From: Dokdonella_A soli
GTDB taxonomy: Bacteria; Pseudomonadota; Gammaproteobacteria; Xanthomonadales; Rhodanobacteraceae
Reading direction: 5' to 3'
Assembly (NCBI RefSeq): GCF_039523175.1
Contig: NZ_BAAAEU010000032.1
Coordinates: 1 to 64,000, forward strand
DNA: 64,000 bases
Of the stretch, positions 1 through 9,651 are shown in pieces. Below the pieces are notes generated by a model. That model saw only the letters and a program-made list of their open reading frames with translations, was not told where the DNA came from and ran no database searches. Position numbers and translations under genes: made by a program. Positions within the stretch are counted from its first letter, which is position 1; each line of letters begins with the position of its first letter.

Positions 1-237
1 CGCCACCTCGATCCCTAGCATCTGACGCAGCCGCGAGATCAGCTGCACGGCCAGCAGCGAATCCCCGCCCAGCTCGAAGAAGTTGTCGTGGCGTCCTACC
101 CGTTCGTGGCCGAGCAGCTCGGACCAGATCCGTGCCAGCGTCGTCTCGATCTCGCCTTGTGGTGCTTGATACAAAGGGCTCGTGGCAACTTGCATACTGG
201 TCTGACCCTTCAAAAAGCACGAAGTCCGGATTCTAGA
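1..237 (-). pseudogene. NRPS carrier-domain fragment, cut at its 5' end, running off the left edge
   Basis: The minus strand is open from 237 to the window edge and encodes the start of a peptidyl-carrier domain. It shows an A-domain exit linker, then IWSELLGHERVGRHDNFFEL and GGDSLLAVQL. The serine of GGDS is the 4'-phosphopantetheine attachment site. An in-frame ATG lies at 195, but the adenylation domain that should precede a carrier domain is absent. An in-frame TGA closes the frame at 238-240 and IS3-family remains follow at once. I read this as an NRPS gene cut by IS activity whose 3' part continues beyond the window. Family identity is clear; whether the stub is expressed is unknown. 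Confidence 0.75.
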
Positions 238-245
238 TCATGGCA

Positions 246-1104
246 TCAGCAATCGCTCATCGGCGCGATCGATGGGCAGAGCGTGCGTGGCGACTCAAAT
301 GTGTCGCTACGGATGGCGTCCGGCGAGCCACATTGATCGCAAAGTCGATCGAGTACGCGCATGACACGATTCGCGGTCAAGCTGATGTCGATCTCGATCA
401 CCATCACGACCCTTGCGTAGTCGTCCAGCACGTTGAACGTCCGGTAGGCGCGACCGTCCGCCAGCGTGTCGCTCATGAAGTCCATCGAGCAGCATTGCGC
501 AGTGCTGCAGCACCGGGCAGCCCCACGCAGGATGCTTTCTAGACAACGCCAGCACTCGCATCTCGACCTTCTCGTCGTGCCGTCGACGGTCACCCGCCGT
601 GCGTCGTTGGGTCGAGCGCGTTTGCTTCACAACCCGGCACGTGCGTCGTTCGCGCACCGACTTTTACTCCTTCAGCCAGCTCACTGCCTCGCGGCGCTGC
701 GCTGGCGTCAGAATCTTTTGCCAGCGCCTCCTTGCCGGATCGTGACCATCAGGTCTCGTCCTTACCCAACCGAGACGCCAATTTCTTCGGGCGCGAAGCT
801 CCAACACGGTCTCGCTATACGTTTTCTGCAGATCCTTCAGCTGACGCTCGTACTGTTCGCGCACATCTTCAGGCTTCGCACGCAGGGCATTCTCCATGCC
901 AGCCTTGCCTTGATCGACCCACCCCTCGATCTCCGATGTCGAACGCACGGATCGCCTCGGCTACCGTCGTCTTGCCCTGGATGATCTCCAGTACCAACGC
1001 GGACTTGCGCCGCGCCGTTCATCGTTTGATCTCCTCTTCCATCACCGCACTCATCGGTGTCTCCTTCTTCAAAGGTTACACCGGAGCAGGATTTCACTGG
1101 GTCA
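246..1104 (-). mobile_element. Degenerate IS3-family element (orfA + orfB remains)
   Basis: Reading right to left, an OrfA start at 1054 gives MSAVMEEEIKR and then an in-frame TGA where related transposases usually have tryptophan. The frame later resumes with IEGWVDQGKAGMENALRAKP and VREQYERQLKDLQ, an OrfA coiled-coil region. OrfB pieces follow in shifting frames: a helix-turn-helix stretch near 650 and the DDE-core stretch MDFMSDTLADGRAYRTFNV near 480-410. There are several stops and frameshifts and the 3' third is missing, so the element is dead. It sits between the NRPS stub and the sulfotransferase gene and probably caused the truncation of the former. Confidence 0.8.
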
Positions 1105-1341
1105 TTTACATCCATGCATTTGGACTTCGCCATGAACTGCGCCTGGCGCAGACGCGCAATCTCCGTCGTCAGTGCAGTGACTTTGTTTTCTTGTGCGCGA
1201 TCGCACGATCCCGGCATTCAGTCGTCGTGCGAACGGGGATGGTGTAGCGCAAGATTCGCTCTTCAAAGGGGCAACGCGCGCAGGCGAGCCATGCCCGCCC
1301 GTGGAGCGCACCTCAAACGGATATAAGGACCGCTGACTGAA
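1105..1341. other. Spacer with no supported gene
   Basis: This stretch between the IS3 remnant and the sulfotransferase stop has only short ORFs on both strands. One minus-strand stretch reads VTALTTEIARLRQ, which resembles a transposase coiled-coil, so it may be further IS debris. I see no intact gene or terminator. Confidence 0.4.
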
Positions 1342-2214
1342 TTACCAACTCATGTCCCGTCCGAGCAATTCATAGACATCGACGAAATGCGGCTGAAGAT
1401 ATTCACGAATTCGCGCACGCTCTTCTTCCAAAAGCGGAGCACTGTAATCACCGGCATTCATTTTCACCGCCTCTACATCAACATCTGGCAGATCAAGAAA
1501 TGAAAACACCTTGCTAGCCGTGCTTCGTGGGTCGGAGAATAGATCTTCTGCATCAATAACAAGAAAACTTTCGCGAGGAAAATGATCAAACCACCGGCGC
1601 AAGTGAGGAGCGTAGATACTTTGAGCCACGAAACGTCTTCTAAATCGCGTTTCCTCACCGGAACGCTCTGCCTGGATTACCTGCTCGAAACTCCGGGTCT
1701 CGCCAGCGCGACTTCGATACATATTAAAGTCTGAATATGCACGGTCGATAGGATTTCGCAAAGAGATTATGAATTTCGGCTTAGAAACCAAAGCGCTGAT
1801 TCGATCGGTAGCAATTGAGCAGTAAAAATTAAATGGGTCACAGTCTACGGTAAACGCGTTCCCACACTTAGCCATTCTGCGCGCCATCTCCGTCCAGAGC
1901 GGAAAAAATTTCCGATAACCCAACGGCGAAAACTTCGCGTGCCCGCTTGTATATCGCCCCCAAAAAAAAGCCAGGTTAGAGCTATATTCGTAGTTCGATT
2001 CGAAATTTGGAAGCTTTTGCAAATACATCAACTCCTTCACGTAAGGCGCAACAAAAGCTGGATGCTGCCGGAGCATGTAAGCTAGAGACGTCGAGCCGCA
2101 TTTAGTCCCGCCCAACAGAAATACTTTGGGCAATACCCTTAGTGGCGCCGTTATTCTGCGAAATGCAAGAGACGTATACAGTGCTATTTCCGCCGCGTAT
2201 TTAGTCGCCATCAT
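1342..2214 (-). CDS. PAPS-dependent sulfotransferase (290 aa)
   Basis: The product would transfer sulfate from 3'-phosphoadenosine-5'-phosphosulfate to a hydroxyl or amine of a small molecule or glycan. The 5'-phosphosulfate-binding loop is visible as GGTKCGSTSL (about residues 35-44), with the usual strand-loop-helix context and a basic residue in the loop. The 3'-phosphate site is LRNPIDRAYSDF (about 152-163). The length is normal for the sulfotransferase superfamily (heparan N-deacetylase/sulfotransferase-like branch). Two adjacent ATGs give a 290- or 289-aa product; no strong ribosome-binding site separates them. Base composition is markedly AT-richer than the right half of the window, suggesting transfer. 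Next to a halogenase-like gene and an NRPS module, its likely job is tailoring of a peptide product; the substrate is unknown. Confidence 0.85.
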   Translation of the reverse strand: MMATKYAAEIALYTSLAFRRITAPLRVLPKVFLLGGTKCGSTSLAYMLRQHPAFVAPYVKELMYLQKLPNFESNYEYSSNLAFFWGRYTSGHAKFSPLGYRKFFPLWTEMARRMAKCGNAFTVDCDPFNFYCSIATDRISALVSKPKFIISLRNPIDRAYSDFNMYRSRAGETRSFEQVIQAERSGEETRFRRRFVAQSIYAPHLRRWFDHFPRESFLVIDAEDLFSDPRSTASKVFSFLDLPDVDVEAVKMNAGDYSAPLLEEERARIREYLQPHFVDVYELLGRDMSW

Positions 2215-2588
2215 ATTGCTTCACTAGCCGGCAGGGAATTCGCTATTTTTACTCATTCAAACAAGCAACTCAGATCCATCAATCGATTGTGTGATTGGCC
2301 GTGCGAAACGTTTCAGGTTCTTGTCGCGGACCTACTGCGAGCGACCCTCGCGCCGAAAGCACACTGTAAACAGTCGCACGCCTGTCGATTCATGATGTAA
2401 CGTCGTACATTAAAACTAAGACTTACAGGGCTTGGGCCTTGACGATGAACGCCGCGCTCGACAGCGGCACCGACGCAACCTCCGATGTCAACGCCAAATC
2501 AAGAGATCGGACTCCGGCTTGCCAGAAGGGTAGTATCACGCAGATAACGAAGCCCTTTCGATTGCCCGCCTTAGCGCTCCAAAAACGA
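2215..2588. other. Intergenic gap, no supported gene
   Basis: This 374-base spacer separates the sulfotransferase from the halogenase-like gene. Only short ORFs are present and none has a recognisable product. A minus-strand ORF overlapping the 3' end of the halogenase gene runs into the gap without a family signature. I see no terminator hairpin followed by a T-run. Confidence 0.4.
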
Positions 2589-4373
2589 TCACGCGGCATT
2601 GGCAGCAGACTGGCTGAAAGTCGTCTCCTCCCCCCGCATTTTGACAACAAACAGCCTGCCGATTTCGTTTGTCAGCGGACCAAGATCGCGTGGCTCGGTT
2701 TTTGGAGAGAACAGGCCATCTGCTTCCCAGAGATCTGGGGTTAGAGAAATCGCTTCAATATTGATCCAGCCCGACTGCGGAAATAAGTGCAGCTTCTCCG
2801 GGAGCACGTCTGCTACCGCCAAGCGGAATATGACCTGAGCCAACTCTTCGATCCGGTCCACGGCCCCCCGCACGTTCTCGAACATCCGACGAAAATTCTC
2901 GGTTTTCGGGAATAGATTTCGGACGTGGAGATGCTTCAGGGTTGGTAAGTCTTCGATATAGTCGATGAACTCGAACGTGTAGCCGGTTGTATCGGTGCGC
3001 TTCCCCCATACTTCGAACAGCTCAAGAACCCGAGCCTGCGCGACCGTCACTCGGGAAATAAGACCACTCATAACTTTCGATAAGGTCGGATCGAGATAGG
3101 TCTCGTGGTAAAATTGAGGGTCGGTCGTTGTCCAGCCAACGAAATAATCCCAGATCGTCTTCAGCGCCATGATGGGACCAATATGATGATTGGGATAGCC
3201 GCGATGGATAGTGTCAGTTAGGAAGTCATTCAACGCTAGAAAATAGCGATTGGCAAAGTCCACATATTCGGTAGTAAGCGTTCCTGCCCTATCCATCTCC
3301 AGCATTCGCTGCAAGTACCCGTTTGCGAATCCGATCATGTTGGAACCGACCGAATAGTATGGGTCAGCGAATACCCCGGAAACGCCAACGCAGGCCCATC
3401 TATCAGCAGAGAAAACTTGCTTCGATGTATAGCTGTAACCGCGCAGCTTCAGAAAGTCGATAACTTCGTGACCTTCGAGCGCGTCCGCGACGACAGGTTC
3501 ATGCTGCCTAAGCCACTCTATCGACTTCTCGTAGGTGTTGTAGGAATCGAATGGGTGGATCGACTCGTCAGTCACTATCCCGACGCTTGTATTTTCCGGC
3601 GCCAATGGGATCAACCATACCCAGTAACCTTTGCCCATCATATGATTCGTTGACTGCCAGCGATCGTCATGGACTCGTTCATGCCAGCGCGTGTTGGACT
3701 TGTCGACAAAGTCGGCCACGCTGACTTTCCCGCGAACTCGCCACCACGTGGAGTTGAACTGACCTGGGCTTTTTAGGCCGAGACCAAACTTACGCTGAAG
3801 ATAGCGCGGACGTCCCATGGCATCCACGATCCAGCGCGCGCGCGCCGTCCTTGTCTCCCCATTCTCTACGTATGTCACTACATGCGGACCATCCGCATTG
3901 ATGTCGATGTCCTTGACCTGCACGTTTTCGCGTAACTCAGCTCCTGATTGCTCCACGAGTGCGCGAAGATGGTGCTCAAGCTTACCGCGGTCGAGCTGAT
4001 ACGATTTGGCCGGCAGGAACTTGGCCACACCGTATTCCGGTCGAGAGGAGAAATCGCCTTTACTCGAATAGAAGTAGCGAAGGCCTAGCTTCTCAAGATG
4101 CTGTTCTTCGAGATAATCTCGAAGCTGAAGGGTATTGTAAAAATAATATGCACCCGTCTCAATTGTCGACTCGCCGATCTTGAATCCCGCTTCCGGAAGA
4201 GGGCGAACGAGCAACTCGAGCACCAGAATAGATGCCTTAAACCCATTCAAGTCCAGTTGACGGGCGAGCGATAGGCCAGCCAAACCGCCACCGCAAATTA
4301 TCAGATCGTATACCGGCTTCTCAGTATCCAAAGTTGGGCTCGCTTTGATTGGACAGATGGCGTGCAAGAGCAC
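2589..4373 (-). CDS. FAD-dependent halogenase-like enzyme (tryptophan-halogenase superfamily)
   Basis: This is a 594-aa flavoprotein. The FAD dinucleotide-binding motif GGGLAG is at residues 28-33, GFKIGEST at 63-70, and the flavin-halogenase signature W-x-W-x-I-P appears as WVWLIP at 251-256. In known enzymes FADH2 and O2 make HOCl or HOBr, which travels through a tunnel to a lysine near the substrate. I could not place that lysine with certainty, so a related FAD hydroxylase or epoxidase is possible. The start used here is a GTG inside the 3' end of the NRPS gene (53-base overlap). A TTG at 4332 would give an almost abutting start and better alignment with the flavin fold. Position directly after an A-PCP module suggests halogenation of a carrier-bound or released amino acid. 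Confidence 0.75.
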   Translation of the reverse strand: MLLHAICPIKASPTLDTEKPVYDLIICGGGLAGLSLARQLDLNGFKASILVLELLVRPLPEAGFKIGESTIETGAYYFYNTLQLRDYLEEQHLEKLGLRYFYSSKGDFSSRPEYGVAKFLPAKSYQLDRGKLEHHLRALVEQSGAELRENVQVKDIDINADGPHVVTYVENGETRTARARWIVDAMGRPRYLQRKFGLGLKSPGQFNSTWWRVRGKVSVADFVDKSNTRWHERVHDDRWQSTNHMMGKGYWVWLIPLAPENTSVGIVTDESIHPFDSYNTYEKSIEWLRQHEPVVADALEGHEVIDFLKLRGYSYTSKQVFSADRWACVGVSGVFADPYYSVGSNMIGFANGYLQRMLEMDRAGTLTTEYVDFANRYFLALNDFLTDTIHRGYPNHHIGPIMALKTIWDYFVGWTTTDPQFYHETYLDPTLSKVMSGLISRVTVAQARVLELFEVWGKRTDTTGYTFEFIDYIEDLPTLKHLHVRNLFPKTENFRRMFENVRGAVDRIEELAQVIFRLAVADVLPEKLHLFPQSGWINIEAISLTPDLWEADGLFSPKTEPRDLGPLTNEIGRLFVVKMRGEETTFSQSAANAA

Positions 4374-6798
4374 GAATGGTACGGCGAGCGTATATATCCA
4401 TCAGGCTCGCCTCGCAAGTAAGTTCAGCGCGGATTCTGGAGAATATTTCCATTATGCGCAAAGAATGGGCGCCCATTTCGAAGAGATCGTCATCGAGGCC
4501 GATGGCATTACGCTTCAAAATATCCGAAGCGATGAATAAGAGCTGCGCTTCAAGTGTGGATATCGGGCCCACTTCTTCTCTTACACTTGGATCACTATCG
4601 ACGCGCTGGCGTAACTTTACGCGATCAATCTTTCCATTCGCGGTGAGCGGCAATTCGTCGAGACGTTCAATAACTTCTGGCAATGCATAAATGGGTAGCA
4701 GCGCCGCCAGATGTTGGCGCAATTTCGAGACATCGCACGGCTCATCAAAGATGACGTAAGCTGCTAGATACAGATTGTTTGCGTCGTTTTCTTTACACAC
4801 GACGACAGCATTGGAAATCACCGGATGACTCAAAAGAGCCTCTTCTACCTCGGACATCTCGACACGCATGCCGCGTATTTTAACTTGGCCATCTGTGCGC
4901 CCGAGAAACTGGAGCTGCCCGTCGGGACGCCAAAATCCTCGATCGCCACTGCGATAGACTACTCGCGGTCGCAGTTCTGCAATTGGGTGCTCGGTGAAAG
5001 CTAAGGCCGTAAGGTCGGGACGATTGAAATAGCCTCGAGCTAAGCCAGCGCCGCCGAGATAGATTTCTCCCGGCATCCCCGGCGCGCAGAGTCGATTTTC
5101 GTCGTCGACGATGTAAACCTGCACATTGGTGATGGGCGAGCCAATTGTAACGCTGGCGCTCGTTGGATCAAGCAAGCTGGCGGTAGAGCAAACGGCATTC
5201 TCAGTTGGCCCGTACTCGTTGTACAGCAACGTGTCTGGAAGGATGAGAGCGTGCATCGTAAGCAGATCCGAGGTAACGATTTCCCCCGCAAGAGTGATCG
5301 CGCGCAAGGATGTTGAGACTCCGCCCAACTCGCTGCAAAGCAGCTTGTAGTAGCTTGGAGTGGCGATGAAAGTAGTTACGCTGTGCCTTTTTATGAGATC
5401 GCGCAAATGGGCAGCATCCAGCCGCAGTTCGTCGCGAGGAATGACCAGCGTTCCGCCGACTGCTAGAGCACAGAAAATGTCAATGACGGAGCTATCGAAC
5501 GCGATCGACGGCATTTGCAACGTGACGTCGCTCGCGTCATAACCGTAGTACGCGTTGCGCCACAGGATAGTATTGACAATCGCTCTGTGCTGAACTACCA
5601 CCCCTTTTGGTTTGCCGGTAGAACCGGACGTATAGATGATATAAGCATCGTTATTGCTAGCGCCCTCACAGTCGCTGTAGTTTTCTGCCAGCTCGAGACT
5701 GGCCAACTCAACATCCAGCACGAACATGTCGCCGCCATACGCTGACATGCTCGCGATTGTGTCGGAATCTACGACCACGACTGACATCTCTGCGTTATCC
5801 GTCATATAACGGATTGTCTGCCAAGGGTGGTGCGGATTGATCGGCACATATGCAGCGCCGCATTTTAGAATCCCGAGGATACCGGCGAGCATCTTTTCGG
5901 AACGATTGACCGCGATCCCGACCCGATCGCCCGGCCGCACGCCCCGCTCACATCGCAGGTGAGCGGCAATGCGTGATCCCTGATCGTTCAACTGTGCGTA
6001 ACTCAGCGTGCGGTCTTCATAGATGACTGCAATGGCCTCAGGCCGTCGCCGTGCTGTATCTTCGACCAGCCCGTGCAGCGTCAGGTCGTGCGGAAAGTCG
6101 GGCGTGCAGGCGGCGTTGAATGTCTCTAGCACTTGACGTCGCTCGTGAGCGCTTAGCGCATCGAGTTGACTAAGCGTTGCGTCCGGGCTGTCGGCAAGCA
6201 GCCCGATGAGCCGGCAAGTATGGGCGGCAATCTGCTCAGCCAGGAAAAGTGGATAGATCGAAGCATCGAACGCAAGACGCAGCTCTACATGCTCGGTCGT
6301 ACCATTTACATGCAAGACCATTGGGAGTGAGGCAGAGGGTTCAGCGGCGCCGACAGCAAAGCCGATACGGCAAAATCTTACGAGCTGCGCCTCCGGGGTA
6401 ATCAGTAAGTGGTTCGTTTCGGCGCCTGACATCGGCGCGTTGAACCGTGACGCAGCCAATTCCCGTTCGATAGCTTCGACAAAGTGACGTGCTGTAAGTG
6501 TTTCGACGACTTCACAGAGTAGAAACCCTTCGGAAATCAATATTGCAACTTGTTGCCCCCCGCCATGTCGGCTGAGAGCGAGGCAGTACGCAGCCAACGC
6601 CACAGCGTCTGGCGAACCTACCGGTCGCGCTACGTAGAGAGCAGTTGTCGACGGGCAACTGCCTGAAGATGAAACCGGCAAGCAAGCGGGCAACTGGGTG
6701 GTACCGTGCCCGAGCCTACCCAGTTTTTCCAACCAATAGTCGAGCGATCGATTATTATCCACCGAATTCCCTTGGTCGATTTGCAAATAGTCATTCAT
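4321..6798 (-). CDS. NRPS module: vestigial C domain - adenylation - carrier (825 aa)
   Basis: Residues 1-230 resemble only the C-terminal part of a condensation domain; no HHxxxDG motif is present. The adenylation domain follows: A3 YTSGSTGKPKG (389-399), A4 FDSSVIDIF (434-442), A5 NEYGPTE (527-533), then GRTDGQVKIRGMRVE and the A10 motif TANGKID. A carrier domain closes the protein with LFEMGAHSLRIME, whose serine takes phosphopantetheine. Aligning by eye to GrsA, the specificity positions read roughly D-S-I-A-T-A-E-V-C-K. The T-A-E-V part recalls tyrosine codes, so an aromatic substrate is a weak inference. There is no thioesterase or full C domain, so the product must be used in trans. 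The gene overlaps the halogenase-like gene downstream, implying co-translation. Confidence 0.88.
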   Translation of the reverse strand: MNDYLQIDQGNSVDNNRSLDYWLEKLGRLGHGTTQLPACLPVSSSGSCPSTTALYVARPVGSPDAVALAAYCLALSRHGGGQQVAILISEGFLLCEVVETLTARHFVEAIERELAASRFNAPMSGAETNHLLITPEAQLVRFCRIGFAVGAAEPSASLPMVLHVNGTTEHVELRLAFDASIYPLFLAEQIAAHTCRLIGLLADSPDATLSQLDALSAHERRQVLETFNAACTPDFPHDLTLHGLVEDTARRRPEAIAVIYEDRTLSYAQLNDQGSRIAAHLRCERGVRPGDRVGIAVNRSEKMLAGILGILKCGAAYVPINPHHPWQTIRYMTDNAEMSVVVVDSDTIASMSAYGGDMFVLDVELASLELAENYSDCEGASNNDAYIIYTSGSTGKPKGVVVQHRAIVNTILWRNAYYGYDASDVTLQMPSIAFDSSVIDIFCALAVGGTLVIPRDELRLDAAHLRDLIKRHSVTTFIATPSYYKLLCSELGGVSTSLRAITLAGEIVTSDLLTMHALILPDTLLYNEYGPTENAVCSTASLLDPTSASVTIGSPITNVQVYIVDDENRLCAPGMPGEIYLGGAGLARGYFNRPDLTALAFTEHPIAELRPRVVYRSGDRGFWRPDGQLQFLGRTDGQVKIRGMRVEMSEVEEALLSHPVISNAVVVCKENDANNLYLAAYVIFDEPCDVSKLRQHLAALLPIYALPEVIERLDELPLTANGKIDRVKLRQRVDSDPSVREEVGPISTLEAQLLFIASDILKRNAIGLDDDLFEMGAHSLRIMEIFSRIRAELTCEASLMDIYARRTIRALARHLSNQSEPNFGY

Positions 6799-7131
6799 GC
6801 CGTCGCTCGTTTCGATCGGGACATAGCTGGCGCATTCGTCTGCACAGCGTAGCCCGGTTCGATAGGTGAGTTCTCTTCGCTGTTAGGCCGCCTTAGGCAT
6901 CGGCATCGGTAGCTTGGAGTAGACCTGATTGGGGGTCCTACGATCAAGACCCCTCGTGATGCTCGGCGCAGTAGAACGCCAAGTATGAATCGCCATGGCT
7001 TTTTCGGCCTCTCCAACCTTTAGCGAGGATGCAGATGGTGTCGTCAAGCGCACCTTTACGGCGTGCTCAAAGGCTTTGCGCACGGTCGAGCAGACAGCGA
7101 CGAAGGATTCGAGCATGTTGCACTTCAAGAA
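6799..7131 (-). mobile_element. IS3-family orfB 3'-end scrap within a spacer
   Basis: The minus strand at about 6957-6883 encodes RGLDRRTPNQVYSKLPMPMP followed by KAA and a stop. This is the C-terminal tail typical of IS3-family OrfB transposases (the ...GLDRxTPDQVYF region). Nothing upstream continues the transposase in any frame, so only the end of the element survives. The rest of this roughly 330-base spacer, between the NRPS start and the antiporter stop, holds no recognisable gene. Confidence 0.6.
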
Positions 7132-8421
7132 CTATGCAGGCTCGATGTCGGTCGTATCCGCAACATCGGACGATCCGCTCGCCGCATGCAATCCGATCGG
7201 TTCCGGTTGTCGGAGGAATCGATCAATCAGATTCAATAGAGGGTTGGTCATGGCGGTAGTCACAATTGCCATGATGAAGATCATGGAGAACTGCGTGCCG
7301 CTGAGCAACCCAGCATCGTAGCCGATCTTGAGGACAACGAGCTCCATCATGCCACGAGTGTTCATTAGCACTCCCACTGACACGGCGGTCTGCCAGCTCC
7401 GCCCCGCTAACTTCGCGCCCATGGCCCCACCAGCCAACTTCCCGATGATTGCGACCATCAAGACGAGAATCAGCACCGGACCAACGCCACGGAAACCGTC
7501 GCCGGTCGTGTTGAGTCCAGCGACAGCAAAGAAGCAAGGCAGAAGTACTAGCGCCGATATGGGCAGGATCGCGTCCTCCAGCGCAGCGAGCAAACGTTTG
7601 TCGCGCGGCAGGCACAAGCCGAATAGCAATGCACCGAACACGCTGTGCAGTCCGAGCCAGTCGGTAATCGCGGCGAACGTTAGCGCGCCGGCTAAGAGCG
7701 CGCCAATGGTGCCCATGCCCACCTTACCGGCAGGCGCCCGCGACCACCGAGTAGCGACCAGCGGCCTGACCAGCAGCATCGCTATGGCGACGAGTACCAG
7801 CAGGCCCATGATCGTGCCCGTCGCGCCGGCGAGATCGGTCTTCGCCTTGGCTATCCCGAGGACCAGAGGCAGGCTCAGCCAAACGAACACATCGCCCAAA
7901 GTTGCCGCTGAGAGGGAGATCATGCCAGCATCCGAGTTTACTTGCCCCCGCTCTTTCAGCATGTGCGCCATGACTGGGACCGCCGTGGTAGCCATCGCTA
8001 GGCTGAAGAACAACGCGAAGGGCCAGAAAGCGACCCCGACAGGTGCGTAAGAAAACAGCAGCGGCGCGATCGCCAACGCGAGCAGTGCCGGCACCGCGAT
8101 CGACAAGGTTCCCACCAACGTCGAAGCCAAGCGAGCGCCGCGGGGGGCGGACGACGGAAGACACAGCTCCGCGCCGACTACAAACATAAACAGTGCCAGC
8201 CCAATCTCGCCCAGAGCTTGCAAGCCACCGATGCCGCTCACCGGAAACACCGCGCCTATCCACTGCGGAAACAATTCTCCAAGCGCTGCCGGACCCAGCA
8301 CAAAGCCCGTCAACATTTCGGCAATCACAACGGGCTGACCGAGCCGACGAATGACTTCGGCCAGAGCCCTGCCGACTGCCAAGATCACTACAATTTGCAA
8401 CACTAAAGAAATCGAATGCAT
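7132..8421 (-). CDS. CPA2-family cation:proton antiporter
   Basis: The product is a hydrophobic polytopic inner-membrane protein with about 12-13 predicted helices. It has the CPA2 (KefB/NapA-like) hallmarks GQPVVIAEMLTGFVLGPAAL near the N-terminus, a central LSAATLGDVFVWL helix and a MNTRGMMELVVL segment near the end. These transporters exchange Na+ or K+ for protons. I start at the ATG at 8421 (MHSISLVLQIV), which begins at the first helix and is preceded by AGAAAGG; TTG or GTG starts would add up to 17 residues. The usual C-terminal RCK/TrkA-N domain is absent. The gene lies between NRPS and PPTase genes on the same strand; antiporters sometimes travel with such clusters, possibly for self-resistance, but no direct link is visible. 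Confidence 0.85.
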   Translation of the reverse strand: MHSISLVLQIVVILAVGRALAEVIRRLGQPVVIAEMLTGFVLGPAALGELFPQWIGAVFPVSGIGGLQALGEIGLALFMFVVGAELCLPSSAPRGARLASTLVGTLSIAVPALLALAIAPLLFSYAPVGVAFWPFALFFSLAMATTAVPVMAHMLKERGQVNSDAGMISLSAATLGDVFVWLSLPLVLGIAKAKTDLAGATGTIMGLLVLVAIAMLLVRPLVATRWSRAPAGKVGMGTIGALLAGALTFAAITDWLGLHSVFGALLFGLCLPRDKRLLAALEDAILPISALVLLPCFFAVAGLNTTGDGFRGVGPVLILVLMVAIIGKLAGGAMGAKLAGRSWQTAVSVGVLMNTRGMMELVVLKIGYDAGLLSGTQFSMIFIMAIVTTAMTNPLLNLIDRFLRQPEPIGLHAASGSSDVADTTDIEPA

Positions 8422-8686
8422 TACCTTTCTCAGTCCAGTTGATCGCAGCACCCCAATGTTCGAGGGTACCAATTCTCACGAGAAATGGGTTACGCCTAGT
8501 CACAGGAAATGCGACTCGATCCGCTCGCCTGGTAGTCGCTCAACTGGGAGACTATCGCCGCTGCCTATGCTTCGTCCGGGCGGGTCGATCTTGCGAACGA
8601 CGACCTTGATCGCCAACTCGTTGATGGCCTGCGACAGCAAAATTTCCGCCACTGGTAGAGCCCGCGCTCAATCTGCACCGGCGGAT
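8422..8686. other. Spacer, no supported gene
   Basis: This spacer separates the antiporter start from the IS30 remnant. It should carry the antiporter promoter. I could not assign -35/-10 elements or a terminator with confidence. Confidence 0.3.
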
Positions 8687-9250
8687 TCAACTGCGAAGTG
8701 CACCGAGTTTGAAGGACTTGTCGAATTCATGTTGCGGTGTGCGGAAGCCTAACCGCTTTCGTGGTCGCTGGTTGAGCCTGTCTTCGATTGCATGAATCTG
8801 TGTGGGCGTGAAGGCACCCAGATCGCATCCCTTGGGGAAGTACTGGCGCAGCAGGCCGTTAAGATTCTCGTTGCAGCCGCACTGCCAGGCCGAGTACGGC
8901 TCGGCAAAGAAGCTGATCGCCTCCAGCGCGATGTCGATCAGGGCATGCTCGGCGAACTCACTGTCATTGTCCCAGGTGAGCGTATGCACGCGACCACACA
9001 TGGGATAGAACGCGTGCACGGTCGCTCGCATCGTGGGATCGGCGGCACCGCTTCGACCCGGCGTAATCGCACCGGGCCGGTCTTGCTCGACCAGAGTGAC
9101 GATGCGAACTGCTGCACACGATCGCGTCGCCCTCCCAATCCCCCACACGCGGGCGGGTATATCGGTGAAGGAAATGATGGATTCAACCCCAGTCACCGTC
9201 GGCGCCGGCCCGCCGTGTTGCTGTCGCGCTATACCAAGGGCAACGGCCGA
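8687..9250 (-). mobile_element. IS30-family transposase remnant
   Basis: The minus strand at about 9010-8687 encodes the C-terminal catalytic part of an IS30-type DDE transposase. It shows HTLTWDNDSEFAEHALIDIA, FFAEPYSAWQCGCNENLNGL and LRQYFPKG, then FTPTQIHAIEDRLNQRPRKR. Upstream, the VGDWEGD block is found only in another frame (near 9140), so at least one frameshift divides the gene. The N-terminal helix-turn-helix half is missing. The element is dead and lies between the antiporter and an orphan coding fragment. Confidence 0.85.
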
Positions 9251-9316
9251 GCACCCTCACGGCAGTTGCGCGCACAACTACCACTCGCAGAGCTGCTTCA
9301 ACCAGTTGCAATGTGA

Positions 9317-9651
9317 GCCGGCCCGGCAGACCGCATCACCTCGTTCCCAGACAGCTGGGATGACCTCGAGGACTGGTGCGAGGAGCACCATGGCGACGCG
9401 GTGGTCGTAACATCCAAGGCAACTCGGGCGGCACGAGACTCCGAATACCGCAACATCCCGTTTGCGTACCTAGTGCTGCATTTCGTGGCCAGCGTGTACG
9501 CCCCCTGTCGCCGCGGCGAGCTCGTCGAGGACCACCTGGAAGCGGCGAAGTTCGCCTGCACATCGACATCTACCCTGTCGGCGGCCACATGTTCTATAGC
9601 TTACGCCGAATCTTCCAGCTCTAGCTGGCATCAAATAGCGCGGGACTCTCT
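9317..9651 (+). pseudogene. Orphan protein-like reading frame without a start
   Basis: An in-frame TGA at 9314-9316 is followed by a plus-strand open frame reading SWDDLEDWCEEHHGDAVVV and then NIPFAYLVLHFVASVYAP before degenerating. Composition and hydrophobic patterning look like real protein, unlike the overlapping frames. There is no credible start codon before a GTG at 9401. I do not recognise the family. It is probably a relic trapped between the IS30 remnant and the PPTase gene; the true coding extent is uncertain. Confidence 0.35.
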
